This document shows positions 36,841 through 45,648 of a stretch of DNA of 64,000 nt, in pieces. The DNA comes from Leptotrichia wadei. GTDB taxonomy: Bacteria > Fusobacteriota > Fusobacteriia > Fusobacteriales > Leptotrichiaceae. Positions within the stretch are counted from its first letter, which is position 1. Each line of letters starts with the position of its first letter. The DNA is taken from the NCBI RefSeq assembly GCF_007990545.2, contig NZ_AP019829.2, positions 620,001 through 684,000 of the forward strand, given 5' to 3'. The position numbers and the translations under genes are program-made. The notes beneath the pieces are model-generated. The model saw only the letters and a program-made list of their open reading frames with translations. It was not told the DNA's origin and ran no database searches.

Positions 36841-36887
36841 TATAATTGCAAATTATAATTGTAAATTAAAAATTATTAAGGTAAAAT
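36841..36887 (+). promoter_or_regulatory. Internal promoter with a 13-bp tandem repeat over the -35 region
   Basis: TATAATTGCAAAT (36841-36853) is followed at once by TATAATTGTAAAT (36854-36866). The second copy contains TTGTAA (36859-36864), 17 bases before TAAAAT (36882-36887). It would drive the hypothetical gene at 36933 and argF. The tandem copy could bind a regulator. Nothing else is seen in 36681-36840. Confidence 0.45.
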
Positions 36888-36932
36888 TATACTGAAAGAA
36901 CGAAAAAATTTAGATTTAAAGGGGAGATTTTG

Positions 36933-37475
36933 ATGAAAACTTTTAGAAAAATTTCAATACTTTTTCTTTTGGTAAGTTTGATGAATTTTGGTGCGTCGAA
37001 TATTGAAGGAAAAATTGCTCAGATTAGGAAGGATTTCGCAAGTACTAATGCTGTGAAAAATTATGTTATTAAGGAAGTTGAAGATTTAGAGCAAAGTACA
37101 GATGGCGGCGTTGTGAAGTATTATTTTCAAAATGGAATTGTTAAAAAAATTGTGGCTGAACATTTTGGGGAAAGTTGGAATAGTTTGACAGAATATTATG
37201 TAAAAAATGGAAAAGTTTATTTTATTTTTGAGAAGACTGAAAAATATAATGTACCATACTACGTGGATTCTAAATGGTATAAAGAAAATGAGCTAAAAAA
37301 TGGAGAAATTTTTGATAAAAGAAAATCGAAATTTTCTGAAAAACGATACTATTTTGATGAAAATGAGAAATTGATTCGATATGTTGGTGAGAATAAAAAG
37401 ATTGTTGAGAATGGACAAAAATTGAAGGAAATTGAGAAAGATATATTGAATGAATATTATAGAATAAAAAATTAA
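36933..37475 (+). CDS. Hypothetical secreted protein within the arginine operon
   Basis: A 180-residue protein with a typical signal peptide (about 20 residues, ending near NFGASN). The mature part is Lys/Glu/Tyr-rich with a repeated short pattern of strand-turn elements such as VKYYFQNGIVKKI and YYVKNGKVYFIF, which recall MORN-like or DUF-type beta repeats. No family is recognised. The ATG at 36933, after AAAGGGGAG with a good spacing, is preferred to the TTG at 36930. It lies between argD and argF and probably has its own promoter. Confidence 0.7.
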   Translation: MKTFRKISILFLLVSLMNFGASNIEGKIAQIRKDFASTNAVKNYVIKEVEDLEQSTDGGVVKYYFQNGIVKKIVAEHFGESWNSLTEYYVKNGKVYFIFEKTEKYNVPYYVDSKWYKENELKNGEIFDKRKSKFSEKRYYFDENEKLIRYVGENKKIVENGQKLKEIEKDILNEYYRIKN

Positions 37476-37513
37476 TATATAGTTATAAATAAAAATTGGC
37501 AAAATTAAATAAT

Positions 37514-37536
37514 AGCAAGGGACAGAATCTCTTGTT
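37514..37536 (+). promoter_or_regulatory. Hairpin in front of argF
   Basis: CAAGGGA (37516-37522), loop CAGAA, TCTCTTG (37528-37534) forms a seven-pair stem, extendable by two weaker pairs, with no T run after it. It lies 36 bases before argF. It may affect RNA stability or processing between the hypothetical gene and argF. Confidence 0.4.
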
Positions 37537-37571
37537 GTGATATGATAAAAAATAAAAATTAAGGAGAAATT

Positions 37572-38573
37572 ATGCTAAAAGGAAAATCATTTTTAAAATT
37601 ATTAGATTTTACGACGGAGGAATTGCAGTATTTACTGGATTTGGCGAAAAAATTGAAGATAGATAAGAAAAATGGGACTGAGAAAAAAACAATGATTGGA
37701 AAAAATATTGCTTTGATTTTTGAGAAAACTTCTACTAGAACGAGATGTGCGTTTGAAGTGGGAGCTTATGACCAAGGGGCAAATGTCACTTACATTGGAC
37801 CTTCTGCATCACAAATTGGAGATAAGGAGTCTATGGAAGATACAGCGAAAGTTTTGGGAAGATTTTATGATGGAATCGAATATCGAGGATACGGTCAGGA
37901 ATTAGTCGAAACTTTGGTTGAACATTCGGGAGTGCCGGTTTGGAATGGACTTACAACCGAGTTTCATCCGACACAGATTTTGGCGGATTTTTTGACAATT
38001 ACAGAGAAAAAAGGTAAATTGAAAGGAATAAAATTCGCATTTTTAGGCGATGGAAAAAACAATATGGCAAATTCTCTAATGATAGGTGCTGCTAAATTTG
38101 GAATGGATTTTAGAATTGTTTGTCCGAAAGAATATTTTCCTGAAGAAAAATTAGTTGAAGAAGCTAAAAAAATTTCCAAAAAAACTGGCGGAAAAATTTT
38201 GTTGACAGAAGATAGAATTGAAGGGGTGAAAGATGCCGATGTCGTTTATACTGATGTTTGGGTGTCTATGGGAGAGCCAAAAGAAATTTGGAAAGAGAGA
38301 ATTGATAAATTGCTTCCATATCAAGTAAATGCCGATTTAGTAAAATATTGTGCAAACGATTACTTGTTCATGCACTGTTTACCAGCGTTTCATGATTTGA
38401 ATACGAAAGTTGCAAAAAATATTGAAAAAGAATATGGTTTGAAAGAAATGGAAGTTACTGACGAAGTTTTCAGAAGTAAAAATTCAGTTGTATTTGATGA
38501 GGCGGAAAATCGTATGCATACGATAAAGGCTGTGATGGTGGCGACATTGGGAGATAGAGAATATCCGATGTAA
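37572..38573 (+). CDS. argF: Ornithine carbamoyltransferase
   Basis: A 333-residue enzyme forming citrulline from ornithine and carbamoyl phosphate. The carbamoyl-phosphate loop S54-TRTR is intact, as are [11 protein letters not shown] near residue 136 and the ornithine-site HCLPAFHD near 273. The length suits both anabolic ArgF and catabolic ArcB, but the arg operon context favours biosynthesis. AAGGAGAAATT precedes ATG. argG and argH are not in the window. Confidence 0.93.
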   Translation: MLKGKSFLKLLDFTTEELQYLLDLAKKLKIDKKNGTEKKTMIGKNIALIFEKTSTRTRCAFEVGAYDQGANVTYIGPSASQIGDKESMEDTAKVLGRFYDGIEYRGYGQELVETLVEHSGVPVWNGLTTEFHPTQILADFLTITEKKGKLKGIKFAFLGDGKNNMANSLMIGAAKFGMDFRIVCPKEYFPEEKLVEEAKKISKKTGGKILLTEDRIEGVKDADVVYTDVWVSMGEPKEIWKERIDKLLPYQVNADLVKYCANDYLFMHCLPAFHDLNTKVAKNIEKEYGLKEMEVTDEVFRSKNSVVFDEAENRMHTIKAVMVATLGDREYPM

Positions 38574-38736
38574 AAAAATCTACTTAAAATTAATTTTTTT
38601 AAGATAAAAGTTTTTTTATTTGTTCCTAAAAACTTTACTCCATCCTTAAAAATAAAAAATTTGAAATAAATATATATATATGATATACTAAAAAAAATAA
38701 ATTTTGACAATATTAAAAATACATCGGGAGGAGTTT

Positions 38737-39102
38737 ATGGATAATAATAGAGTTAGTGAACAAAAGTCAATTGCAGGTTTAAGGGCTAATGCTGCTGCTT
38801 TTCTTGTAAATTTGAGTTTTTTTACAATAATTGGAGGGTTGATAGTTCCGATTTTTGCTTTGATTTTGGAGGATAAGAATAGTTTTGTGAGATCGTATGC
38901 GAAACAGACTTTGACAATATCAGTTTTGTTAATTGTTTCAGGGGTGTTAAATTTTGTCATAATTGTTGGAAATATTTTGTATCTTGTAATTTTTGTTATA
39001 TTGGTTATATTGCAAATTGTTGCAACTGTTTCATCAATTTTGGAAAAAGAATTTAGAATTCCTTATGTTGAAAAAATTATGAGTCTTTTATTTTTAAATT
39101 AA
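38737..39102 (+). CDS. DUF4870 small membrane protein
   Basis: A 121-residue protein with a hydrophilic N-terminus (SEQKSIAGLRANAAAF) and three hydrophobic helices at about residues 18-42, 56-78 and 82-105, as in DUF4870/Tic20-like proteins. The ORF is open to 38704, but ATG 38737 has GGGAGGAG just upstream. Function unknown. It is a single-gene unit. Confidence 0.75.
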   Translation: MDNNRVSEQKSIAGLRANAAAFLVNLSFFTIIGGLIVPIFALILEDKNSFVRSYAKQTLTISVLLIVSGVLNFVIIVGNILYLVIFVILVILQIVATVSSILEKEFRIPYVEKIMSLLFLN

Positions 39103-39242
39103 TTTGTATTTTTTCTATTTAAATAATAAATTTATTATGATTATTTGTTAACATTAACAAAGAGATAAAATTTTTGTTATATAATAAAATTTAAAATAGA
39201 GTTTGGCATATTTAAGATTAGATTATAATTGCAAAATAAAAT

Positions 39243-39282
39243 AAAAATGCATCTGGATATATTATTTAGGTGTATTTTTTTT
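39243..39282 (+). terminator. Probable terminator downstream of the DUF4870 gene
   Basis: ATGCATCT (39247-39254) can pair with AGGTGTAT (39268-39275) using two G-T pairs, flanked by A and T runs. It lies 140 bases after the gene. The remaining part of the 39103-39561 gap holds the repeat at 39301 and no gene. Confidence 0.5.
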
Positions 39283-39300
39283 GTCTTTATATTGTTTTTA

Positions 39301-39350
39301 GTGAATTACTCCCACTTATAGAAGACCTACGACTTCTTGCTATTTTTTGT
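39301..39350 (-). mobile_element. IS200/IS605 right-end-like solo fragment
   Basis: Read on the - strand it gives AGCAAGAAGTCGTAGGTCTTC, a hairpin with AGAAG/CTTCT arms, then TATAAGTGGGAGTAATTCAC. This resembles the right-end/omega-RNA region of IS200/IS605 (TnpB-encoding) elements. No tnpA or tnpB is present nearby, so it is a remnant or a non-autonomous copy. Assignment is from memory of the family pattern. Confidence 0.45.
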
Positions 39351-39561
39351 TAAAATAATAATTTGTTTTAAAATAATTCAAAATTAGAGAAAACTAAATA
39401 TAAGTGTATCATAATATAATTAAGTACAACAAAAAAATTTTGCAGCAGTTCACAAATTATAGTAAAAATGTTATAATATCAAATGTATTCAGATTTGTGT
39501 TTATTAGTATGATATCTGGTAATAGGAATTTTAGTCAATGTGTTTATGAAAAAGGGAGAGA

Positions 39562-41151
39562 ATGTTGGATAATATTACGTTATATAGAAAGTATCGACCG
39601 CAGAATTTTGATGAAATTGCGGGGCAGGAATTTGTGTTGAGGGCTATTAAAAATTCCCTTAGGGAGAACAAGCTGTCGCATGCGTATTTGTTTACAGGGC
39701 CACGGGGGGTGGGGAAAACTACTATTGCGAGGCTTATTGCTAAAGGTGTAAATTGTCTGAATAGTGAAAATGTGACTGATAATCCTTGTGGAAAATGTGA
39801 AAATTGTCGTGAAATTTCTTCTGGGATTTCGATGGATATGATTGAAATTGATGCAGCTTCTAATCGTGGGATTGATGAAATTCGTGAATTGAAGGAAAAG
39901 ATAAATTATCAGCCTGTTAAGGGAAGAAAAAAAATATATATAATTGACGAGGTTCATATGCTTACAAAGGAGGCATTTAATGCACTTTTAAAAACATTGG
40001 AAGAACCGCCGGCACACGTTATATTTATTCTTGCTACAACGGAAATTGATAAGATTCCAGATACAGTTATTTCCAGATGTCAAAGATATGATTTTTTGCC
40101 AATTGATAAGAAGGATATAAAAAAATTACTTCAGAATGTGGCAGAAAAGGAAAACATTAAGATTGATGATGCGAGTCTGGATTTGATATATCGGAAGTCT
40201 GAGGGAAGTGCAAGGGATAGTTTTTCTATTTTTGAGCAGGTTGTGTCAAATTTTAATAATGAGGAAATTAATCTTGAAAAAACTCAAAAGGCTTTGGGAG
40301 TGGTGCCTGATGTTATTTTGGAGGAATTTTTAAATTTAATAAAAAAAAGTGATAAAGGTAAATTAGTTGATTTTATTGACAAAATTTGGGAAGATGGGCT
40401 TGTGATTGAAACCTTTTTAAAGGATTTTTCCTATTATTTGAAGGAGCAATTTAAAAAGCAGACAGATTTATCGGTGGATTTTTTGCTAGATACAATAAGT
40501 GCGATTTTTTTTACTTTGAATGAATTTAAATATGAAGAGGATAAGAGATTACTTGGTTATGTGCTTGTTTATGAGCTTTATAAGAATCAGAAGAAAAATT
40601 TAAATAGAATTAAAACTCTAGAAACTGATAATTTTGCTTCAAATAAAACAGCTATTGACAAAAATTATATTAAAGATGTGTCGGATCATATTTATGAGAA
40701 GGTTATGAGTCAAATTTCAGAAAATCCGAAAATCGTAAATTCAGCAAATGAAACGAAAATAGCTGAATTGAGAGAAATAAAAAAAGTAGAAAAGATAGAG
40801 AAATCTGTAAAAAATTATGATATTTCAGTTTTTTCTGAAAAGTGGAGAAGAATTTTATCTGGAATAAAAGAAGAAAGTGTAATGCTAGGGGCATTATCGG
40901 TGGAAAGTAAGCCAGATAGGGTGGAAGATGGGGTGCTTTTTATAAGATTTCCAAGTAATCAGAAATTTCATAGTGAACAGCTTATGATACCAGAAAAGAA
41001 AGTAAAAGTTGAAAAAGTCATTAATCAAATTTGTAATTCGGATATTGAAATAAAGACTTTTTTTGAAAATAATGATGCTCAAAATGGAGAGGATAAGTTT
41101 TTGAAGGATGCGGTGAAGTTTTTTGATGGGGAAATTTTAGAAAAAAAATAA
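39562..41151 (+). CDS. dnaX: DNA polymerase III subunits gamma and tau
   Basis: A 529-residue clamp-loader ATPase: YRKYRPQNFDEIAGQ near residue 8, Walker A GPRGVGKT near 46, a zinc site C-x8-C-x2-C-x2-C (CLNSENVTDNPCGKCENC), DEVHML and sensor ATTE. A 160-residue C-terminal extension after domain III corresponds to a short tau region. The ATG at 39562 is just after GGGAGAG; TTG 39565 is also possible. The dnaX-rplI-dnaB order keeps replication genes together. An A8 run at codon 260 was considered and not called a frameshift site. Confidence 0.95.
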   Translation: MLDNITLYRKYRPQNFDEIAGQEFVLRAIKNSLRENKLSHAYLFTGPRGVGKTTIARLIAKGVNCLNSENVTDNPCGKCENCREISSGISMDMIEIDAASNRGIDEIRELKEKINYQPVKGRKKIYIIDEVHMLTKEAFNALLKTLEEPPAHVIFILATTEIDKIPDTVISRCQRYDFLPIDKKDIKKLLQNVAEKENIKIDDASLDLIYRKSEGSARDSFSIFEQVVSNFNNEEINLEKTQKALGVVPDVILEEFLNLIKKSDKGKLVDFIDKIWEDGLVIETFLKDFSYYLKEQFKKQTDLSVDFLLDTISAIFFTLNEFKYEEDKRLLGYVLVYELYKNQKKNLNRIKTLETDNFASNKTAIDKNYIKDVSDHIYEKVMSQISENPKIVNSANETKIAELREIKKVEKIEKSVKNYDISVFSEKWRRILSGIKEESVMLGALSVESKPDRVEDGVLFIRFPSNQKFHSEQLMIPEKKVKVEKVINQICNSDIEIKTFFENNDAQNGEDKFLKDAVKFFDGEILEKK

Positions 41152-41219
41152 AAATATTAAATAAATTTATTGACAATAGGTTTGTTAAAATAAAAAAAGA
41201 AAAGAAAGGTATGGTAAAT

Positions 41220-41672
41220 ATGAAAATCAAAGTAATTTTGAAGGAAAATATAAAAGGTGTTGGAAAAAAAGATGAAATAGTGGAAGTTAAAGACGGATAT
41301 GCGAATAACTTTTTATTAAATAAAAATAAAGCGATTCTTGCAACACCTGAAAATATTAATAAATTGAAGGCAAGAAATGAAAAAATTCAAAAAAATCATG
41401 ATAGAGATGTGAAAAATGCTAAAGAATTGAAGGAAACTCTAGCTTCAAAGGAAATTGTGCTAAAGGTGAAGGCTGGGGAAAATAACAAGGTGTTTGGTTC
41501 AATTGGTGCTAAGGAAATTGTGCAAGCTATAAAAGAACAATTGAATATTGACATTGATAAAAAGAAAATTTCAGCAGATTCTAAAGTAAAGGAAATTGGG
41601 GTACATAATGTGGAATTGAAACTTCATTCAGAAGTAAGGGCTAATTTAAAAGTTAGAGTTGAGGCTGAGTAG
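41220..41672 (+). CDS. rplI: 50S ribosomal protein bL9
   Basis: A 150-residue protein with the L9 N-domain KVILKENIKGVGKKDEIVEV, GYANNFLLNK, a connecting helix and a C-terminal domain with GENNKVFGSIGAKEI. The ORF extends to 41211, but that ATG sits two bases after AAAGG, whereas ATG 41220 gives the normal N-terminus (MKIKVIL) and a spacing of about eleven. The rplI-dnaB pairing is common in bacteria. Confidence 0.95.
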   Translation: MKIKVILKENIKGVGKKDEIVEVKDGYANNFLLNKNKAILATPENINKLKARNEKIQKNHDRDVKNAKELKETLASKEIVLKVKAGENNKVFGSIGAKEIVQAIKEQLNIDIDKKKISADSKVKEIGVHNVELKLHSEVRANLKVRVEAE

Positions 41673-41733
41673 TAAATTTATTACGAATTTTTGTATAATT
41701 ATAAAAGTAAAAGTTGTAAAATTGAATAATAAT

Positions 41734-41780
41734 ATATTTATAGTAGCAGGAGGTCAAGGCCCCTTGCCTGAAAATGGTAA
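41734..41780 (+). mobile_element. Transposon-end-like solo fragment between rplI and dnaB
   Basis: ATTTATAGTAGCAGGAGGTCAAGG is followed by CCCCTTGCCTGAAAATGGTAAAAA (from 41760). It forms a hairpin (CAAG with CTTG, outer AGG with CCT) and parallels the block at 21902-21946. No gene is seen in 41673-41903. Confidence 0.42.
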
Positions 41781-41903
41781 AAAAATAAAAATTTAAAATA
41801 TTGTATTTATTAGCGTTTTTAAACTTTAAAAAATGACTAATAAATTATTTAACAAAAAGTTTTTATTATAAAATTTGAGATTAGAAAGTGAGAAAATTAA
41901 AAA

Positions 41904-43340
41904 ATGGGGTTATACGATGAAGATGTGAAAAATAGTGAACCGTATAGCATAGAGGCTGAAGAGGCACTTCTGGGGTCTATCTTTATAAATCCCAATGTTA
42001 TGGGAGATGTTGTCGATATTGTAACAGCTGAAGATTTTTATAAAAATAATTATAAAATAATTTTTTCTGAAATGACTAATGCCTATAATTCTGGGAAAAT
42101 AATTGATGTGCTTTTGATAATTGAGGCTTTGAAAAAAAAGGAATTGATGGATGAAGTTGGAAATGAGGATGTTATTTATGATTTGACTGAAGTTGTTCCA
42201 ACTGCTGCAAATGCTACGAATTATGCCCAGATTATAAAGGATAAGTCTGTTCAGCGTCAATTAATAGCCATTGGAGAAAAAATTGTAAGAATGGCGACAC
42301 GTGGATATGAGGAAACAGATGCAATGCTTGATAAATCAGAAAGTATGATTTTCAAAATTGCAGAATCTAAACAAAAAAAAGAAATTGTGAAATTGTCTGA
42401 ATTAGTTCAATCTAAGGTAAAGCATCTGGATGATGGCTCCAAGATTATAGGTAAAATAACTGGCATTTCTTCGGGATTTGATAGATATGACAGCATAACA
42501 AGCGGATTTCACGGCTCTGACCTGATAATTCTTGCGGCACGTCCTGCGATGGGAAAAACTGCATTTGCATTAAATCTTGCAATAAATGTTGCAAAGCAAG
42601 GTAAAGGAGTGCTTATATACAGTTTGGAAATGGGAAATGAACAATTGTTTGACAGGCTTGTGGCAAGTGAATCAAAAATTAGGTTAAAGGGGATAAAGGA
42701 TGGAACACTGACTGCAGAAGAGCTTGTAGCTTTGGGAAATGGGCTTGGGAGGCTTTCTGAGATGCCAATTTATATTTCAGATTCTGCAAGTGTGACGATG
42801 CTGGAAATAAAGGCTAATGCAAGGCGGTTAAAGGCTGAAGGGAAACTGGATTTTATGCTAATTGACTATTTGCAGCTAATAAGCCCTTCGGCAAATTCAA
42901 GAAAAAGTCGTGAGCAGGAAATATCTGAAATTTCACGTTCGTTAAAAATACTTGCAAAGGAGCTAAATATACCAATTGTAACACTTTCACAATTATCTCG
43001 TGGAGTAGAGCAAAGGGTTGACAAAAGACCAATTTTATCAGATTTGCGGGAATCGGGTGCGATTGAACAGGATGCGGATATGGTAATGTTTTTATACCGT
43101 GAAAAGTATTATAATAAGGATACTGCGACAGAGGTAAATAATGTGGATATTCCAGAAAAATATGTTAAAAAACCGCAGAATTTGCCAGAAAATGAGGAAA
43201 AACAGGGAATGGAAAAGGTTGAACTGATAATTGGAAAGCATAGAAGTGGACCAACTGGAACGATAGAACTAGGATTTTTTCCAAATTATCAGCAGTTTGT
43301 AAATGTTGTGGATGATAAATTTGCACCACCTGCAGAATAA
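41904..43340 (+). CDS. dnaB: Replicative DNA helicase
   Basis: A 478-residue DnaB: N-terminal DnaB domain (EAEEALLGSIFINP near residue 17), linker, and RecA-like ATPase with Walker A AARPAMGKTAF near 212, DYLQLI with Walker B Asp near 323, LSQLSRGVEQR and SDLRESGAIEQDAD. It is the hexameric helicase at the fork. Length is slightly above the usual 450-470 because of a short insertion near the C-terminus (about residues 413-438). It lies downstream of rplI. Confidence 0.96.
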   Translation: MGLYDEDVKNSEPYSIEAEEALLGSIFINPNVMGDVVDIVTAEDFYKNNYKIIFSEMTNAYNSGKIIDVLLIIEALKKKELMDEVGNEDVIYDLTEVVPTAANATNYAQIIKDKSVQRQLIAIGEKIVRMATRGYEETDAMLDKSESMIFKIAESKQKKEIVKLSELVQSKVKHLDDGSKIIGKITGISSGFDRYDSITSGFHGSDLIILAARPAMGKTAFALNLAINVAKQGKGVLIYSLEMGNEQLFDRLVASESKIRLKGIKDGTLTAEELVALGNGLGRLSEMPIYISDSASVTMLEIKANARRLKAEGKLDFMLIDYLQLISPSANSRKSREQEISEISRSLKILAKELNIPIVTLSQLSRGVEQRVDKRPILSDLRESGAIEQDADMVMFLYREKYYNKDTATEVNNVDIPEKYVKKPQNLPENEEKQGMEKVELIIGKHRSGPTGTIELGFFPNYQQFVNVVDDKFAPPAE

Positions 43341-43384
43341 AATAAAAAAAATAAAGAAAAGAATTAAGGAGAAAAAATTAGAGA

Positions 43385-44653
43385 ATGGAAACAAAAAAAA
43401 GAGTAGAATTGTTAGCACCAGCTGGAAATATGGAAAAGTTAAAAACTGCATTTCATTTTGGAGCTGATGCATGTTTTGTTGGAGGAAGTGCATTTAATTT
43501 AAGAGGGATGTCTTCAAATTTTAAAAATAAGGAATTAAAGGAAGCTGTGGATTATGTTCATAGTTTAGGGAAAAAAATATATGTAACTTTGAATATCTTT
43601 GCACATAATGCAGAAATTGAGTATATGCCGAGATTTATAAAGAAATTGGATGAATTTGGTGTGGATGCGGTAATCGTAGCTGATTTGGGAGTTTTCCAGA
43701 TGGTTAGGGAACATGCTCCAAATATGAAAATTCATGTAAGTACGCAGGCAAATAATACAAACTGGATGAGTGTAAAAACTTGGAAGGATTTAGGGGCAAA
43801 AAGGGTTATTTTGGCTAGAGAAATGTCACTTAAAGAAATTAAGACTATTCGAGAAAAAGTACCTGATGTGGAAATAGAAGTATTTATTCATGGGGCAATG
43901 TGTATGGCTTATTCTGGAAGATGTTTGCTAAGCAATTATTTTACAAATCGTGATGCAAATCGTGGGATTTGTGCACAGGATTGCCGTTGGAATTATAAGG
44001 TTATTGCTGAAGGGCATGAGGAAACTGGGGCTCATGATATTGTGGAAAATGAAGAAGGAACATATATGTTTAATGCTAAGGACTTGTGTTCGATAGAGTT
44101 TATTGATAAGATAATTGAAACTGGAGTAGATTCGTTAAAAATTGAAGGAAGAATGAAGAGTATTTATTATAATTCGACAGTTGTAAAACAGTATAAAAGG
44201 GCACTAGACAATTATTATTCTGGTAATTATAAATATGACCCTGATTGGCTGGCTGAACTTAAAACTATCAGTCATAGACAATATTCAAATGGATTTTATT
44301 TGGGGCCTACTTCTGAAAAGGATCAAAATTATGAAACTGGACTTTCTTATAGCCAAACTTATAGACTTGTTGCAAATGTGCTAGAAAAAGTTGATACGAA
44401 TAAATACAAGATTCAAATAAGAAATAAAGTTTTTGCGACTGAAACTTTGGAATTGGTTCGTCCAATTGGAGATGCTGTTAAATTTAAAGTGGAAAACTTT
44501 TTAAATACAAAAAATGATGAGTATCAAGAGTATGTAAATCCAAATACAATCGCTATTATTGAAACAGACGTGGAAATGGGTCCAATGGATCTCATTAGAA
44601 TAAAACTTCCTGAAGGGCAATCAGATAGCGATATGGATACGTCAGAATTTTAA
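43385..44653 (+). CDS. trhP: Peptidase U32 family protein, TrhP-like tRNA hydroxylation factor
   Basis: A 422-residue U32 protein. It begins RVELLAPAGN, has VSTQANNTNW near residue 118 and the U32 signature region EVFIHGAMCMAYSGRC with C173 and C180, then C196 and C200, the cysteines thought to hold an iron-sulfur cluster, and a C-terminal beta domain. Family members TrhP (YegQ, YrrO) make 5-hydroxyuridine at tRNA position 34 using prephenate. With the TrmR-like gene at 30038 it would complete 5-methoxyuridine synthesis. It follows dnaB by 44 bases. Confidence 0.82.
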   Translation: METKKRVELLAPAGNMEKLKTAFHFGADACFVGGSAFNLRGMSSNFKNKELKEAVDYVHSLGKKIYVTLNIFAHNAEIEYMPRFIKKLDEFGVDAVIVADLGVFQMVREHAPNMKIHVSTQANNTNWMSVKTWKDLGAKRVILAREMSLKEIKTIREKVPDVEIEVFIHGAMCMAYSGRCLLSNYFTNRDANRGICAQDCRWNYKVIAEGHEETGAHDIVENEEGTYMFNAKDLCSIEFIDKIIETGVDSLKIEGRMKSIYYNSTVVKQYKRALDNYYSGNYKYDPDWLAELKTISHRQYSNGFYLGPTSEKDQNYETGLSYSQTYRLVANVLEKVDTNKYKIQIRNKVFATETLELVRPIGDAVKFKVENFLNTKNDEYQEYVNPNTIAIIETDVEMGPMDLIRIKLPEGQSDSDMDTSEF

Positions 44654-44691
44654 TTATATTAAACAAAAAATTAATTATAATTTTAACGTAA

Positions 44692-44730
44692 AAAAAGCAA
44701 TATGAATAAAAAGTATTGCTTTTTAATTTT
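44692..44730 (+). terminator. Intrinsic terminator after the U32 gene
   Basis: AAAAAGCAATA (44692-44702) pairs perfectly with TATTGCTTTTT (44714-44724), then AATTTT. Confidence 0.8.
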
Positions 44731-44957
44731 AAATAAATCTTTTATTTATTGAGAATTGTTGAAAAAAAAAGATAAAATACTATACAAATTAAAAAAAATG
44801 AGTTATAATAACTTGTAAGGTTATTGACCTTTACTTTATGTCAAAATTTTAAAATTAATTTATTTGGAAAATTACTGAATAGATATTGAAAATTTTAAAA
44901 AATAATAGTTTATAAAGTAAAAAAGTAAAAAATATTAGAATAGAAGTGGAGATAACT

Positions 44958-45638
44958 ATGAGAGAAAAAATATTAGTAATTGAAGATGATCCTAAAATTT
45001 CAAGATTACTTGAAATTGAATTAAAATTTGAAGGATTTGATGTGTTTTTTGCATACGATGGTAAAGAAGGGCTAAATATGGCTAAATATGGTTCGTATGA
45101 CATCATTCTTCTAGATGTAATGCTTCCTAAAATGAGTGGAATGGAAGTTTGTAAGAGAATAAGGGAAACTTCGCAAGTGCCTATTATTATGCTTACTGCT
45201 AAAGATGAAATTAGTGATAAGGTAGTTGGATTTGATTATGGAGCAGATGACTATATGACAAAACCATTTTCAAATGAAGAATTGCTTGCTAGAATAAAAG
45301 CTCTTCTTAGAAGAACTAAAAAATCTGTTGTTCATAAGGGAATATTTGAATTTGAAGATTTAACAATTAACTATTCTACTTATGAAGTATTTAGAAATTA
45401 TGGAAAAGATCTTATTCAACTTTCAAAAAGAGAATTTGAATTGCTTGACTTTTTAGTTTTGAATAAAGGAATTGTTTTATCGAGAGATAAAATTTTAGAA
45501 GAAGTTTGGGGATTTGATTATATTGGAAATGATAATATTCTTGACTTGTATATTAAATATTTAAGAGATAAAATTGATAAGCCTTATGAAAGAAGATTTA
45601 TTCAAACTGTAAGAGGAATTGGATTTATTTTTAAATAA
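44958..45638 (+). CDS. OmpR/PhoB-family response regulator
   Basis: A 227-residue regulator. The receiver domain has E9-D10-D11, phosphoacceptor D53, T80 and K102; the C-terminal winged helix (about 130-227) has the usual Trans_reg_C features such as SKREFELLDFL and a terminal VRGIGF hairpin. ATG 44958 follows GAAGTGGAG; the longer ORF from 44946 is not preferred. It is ten bases upstream of the sensor kinase gene, forming one two-component system. Targets are unknown. Confidence 0.94.
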   Translation: MREKILVIEDDPKISRLLEIELKFEGFDVFFAYDGKEGLNMAKYGSYDIILLDVMLPKMSGMEVCKRIRETSQVPIIMLTAKDEISDKVVGFDYGADDYMTKPFSNEELLARIKALLRRTKKSVVHKGIFEFEDLTINYSTYEVFRNYGKDLIQLSKREFELLDFLVLNKGIVLSRDKILEEVWGFDYIGNDNILDLYIKYLRDKIDKPYERRFIQTVRGIGFIFK

Positions 45639-45648
45639 GGAGTAAAAA

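Noticed and set aside
38583-38603. CTTAAA/TTTAAG hairpin after argF as a terminator
   Set aside because: Only six A/T-rich pairs with interrupted T runs; too weak to call.
39404-39640. 78-codon ORF before and overlapping dnaX
   Set aside because: It overlaps dnaX in another frame, has no ribosome site and no recognisable product.
40341-40350. A8 run at codon 260 of dnaX as a programmed frameshift site for gamma
   Set aside because: A -1 slip would give an immediate stop at about residue 262, inside domain III, not at the domain III/IV border where gamma ends; A runs are frequent in this DNA and no downstream stem is evident.
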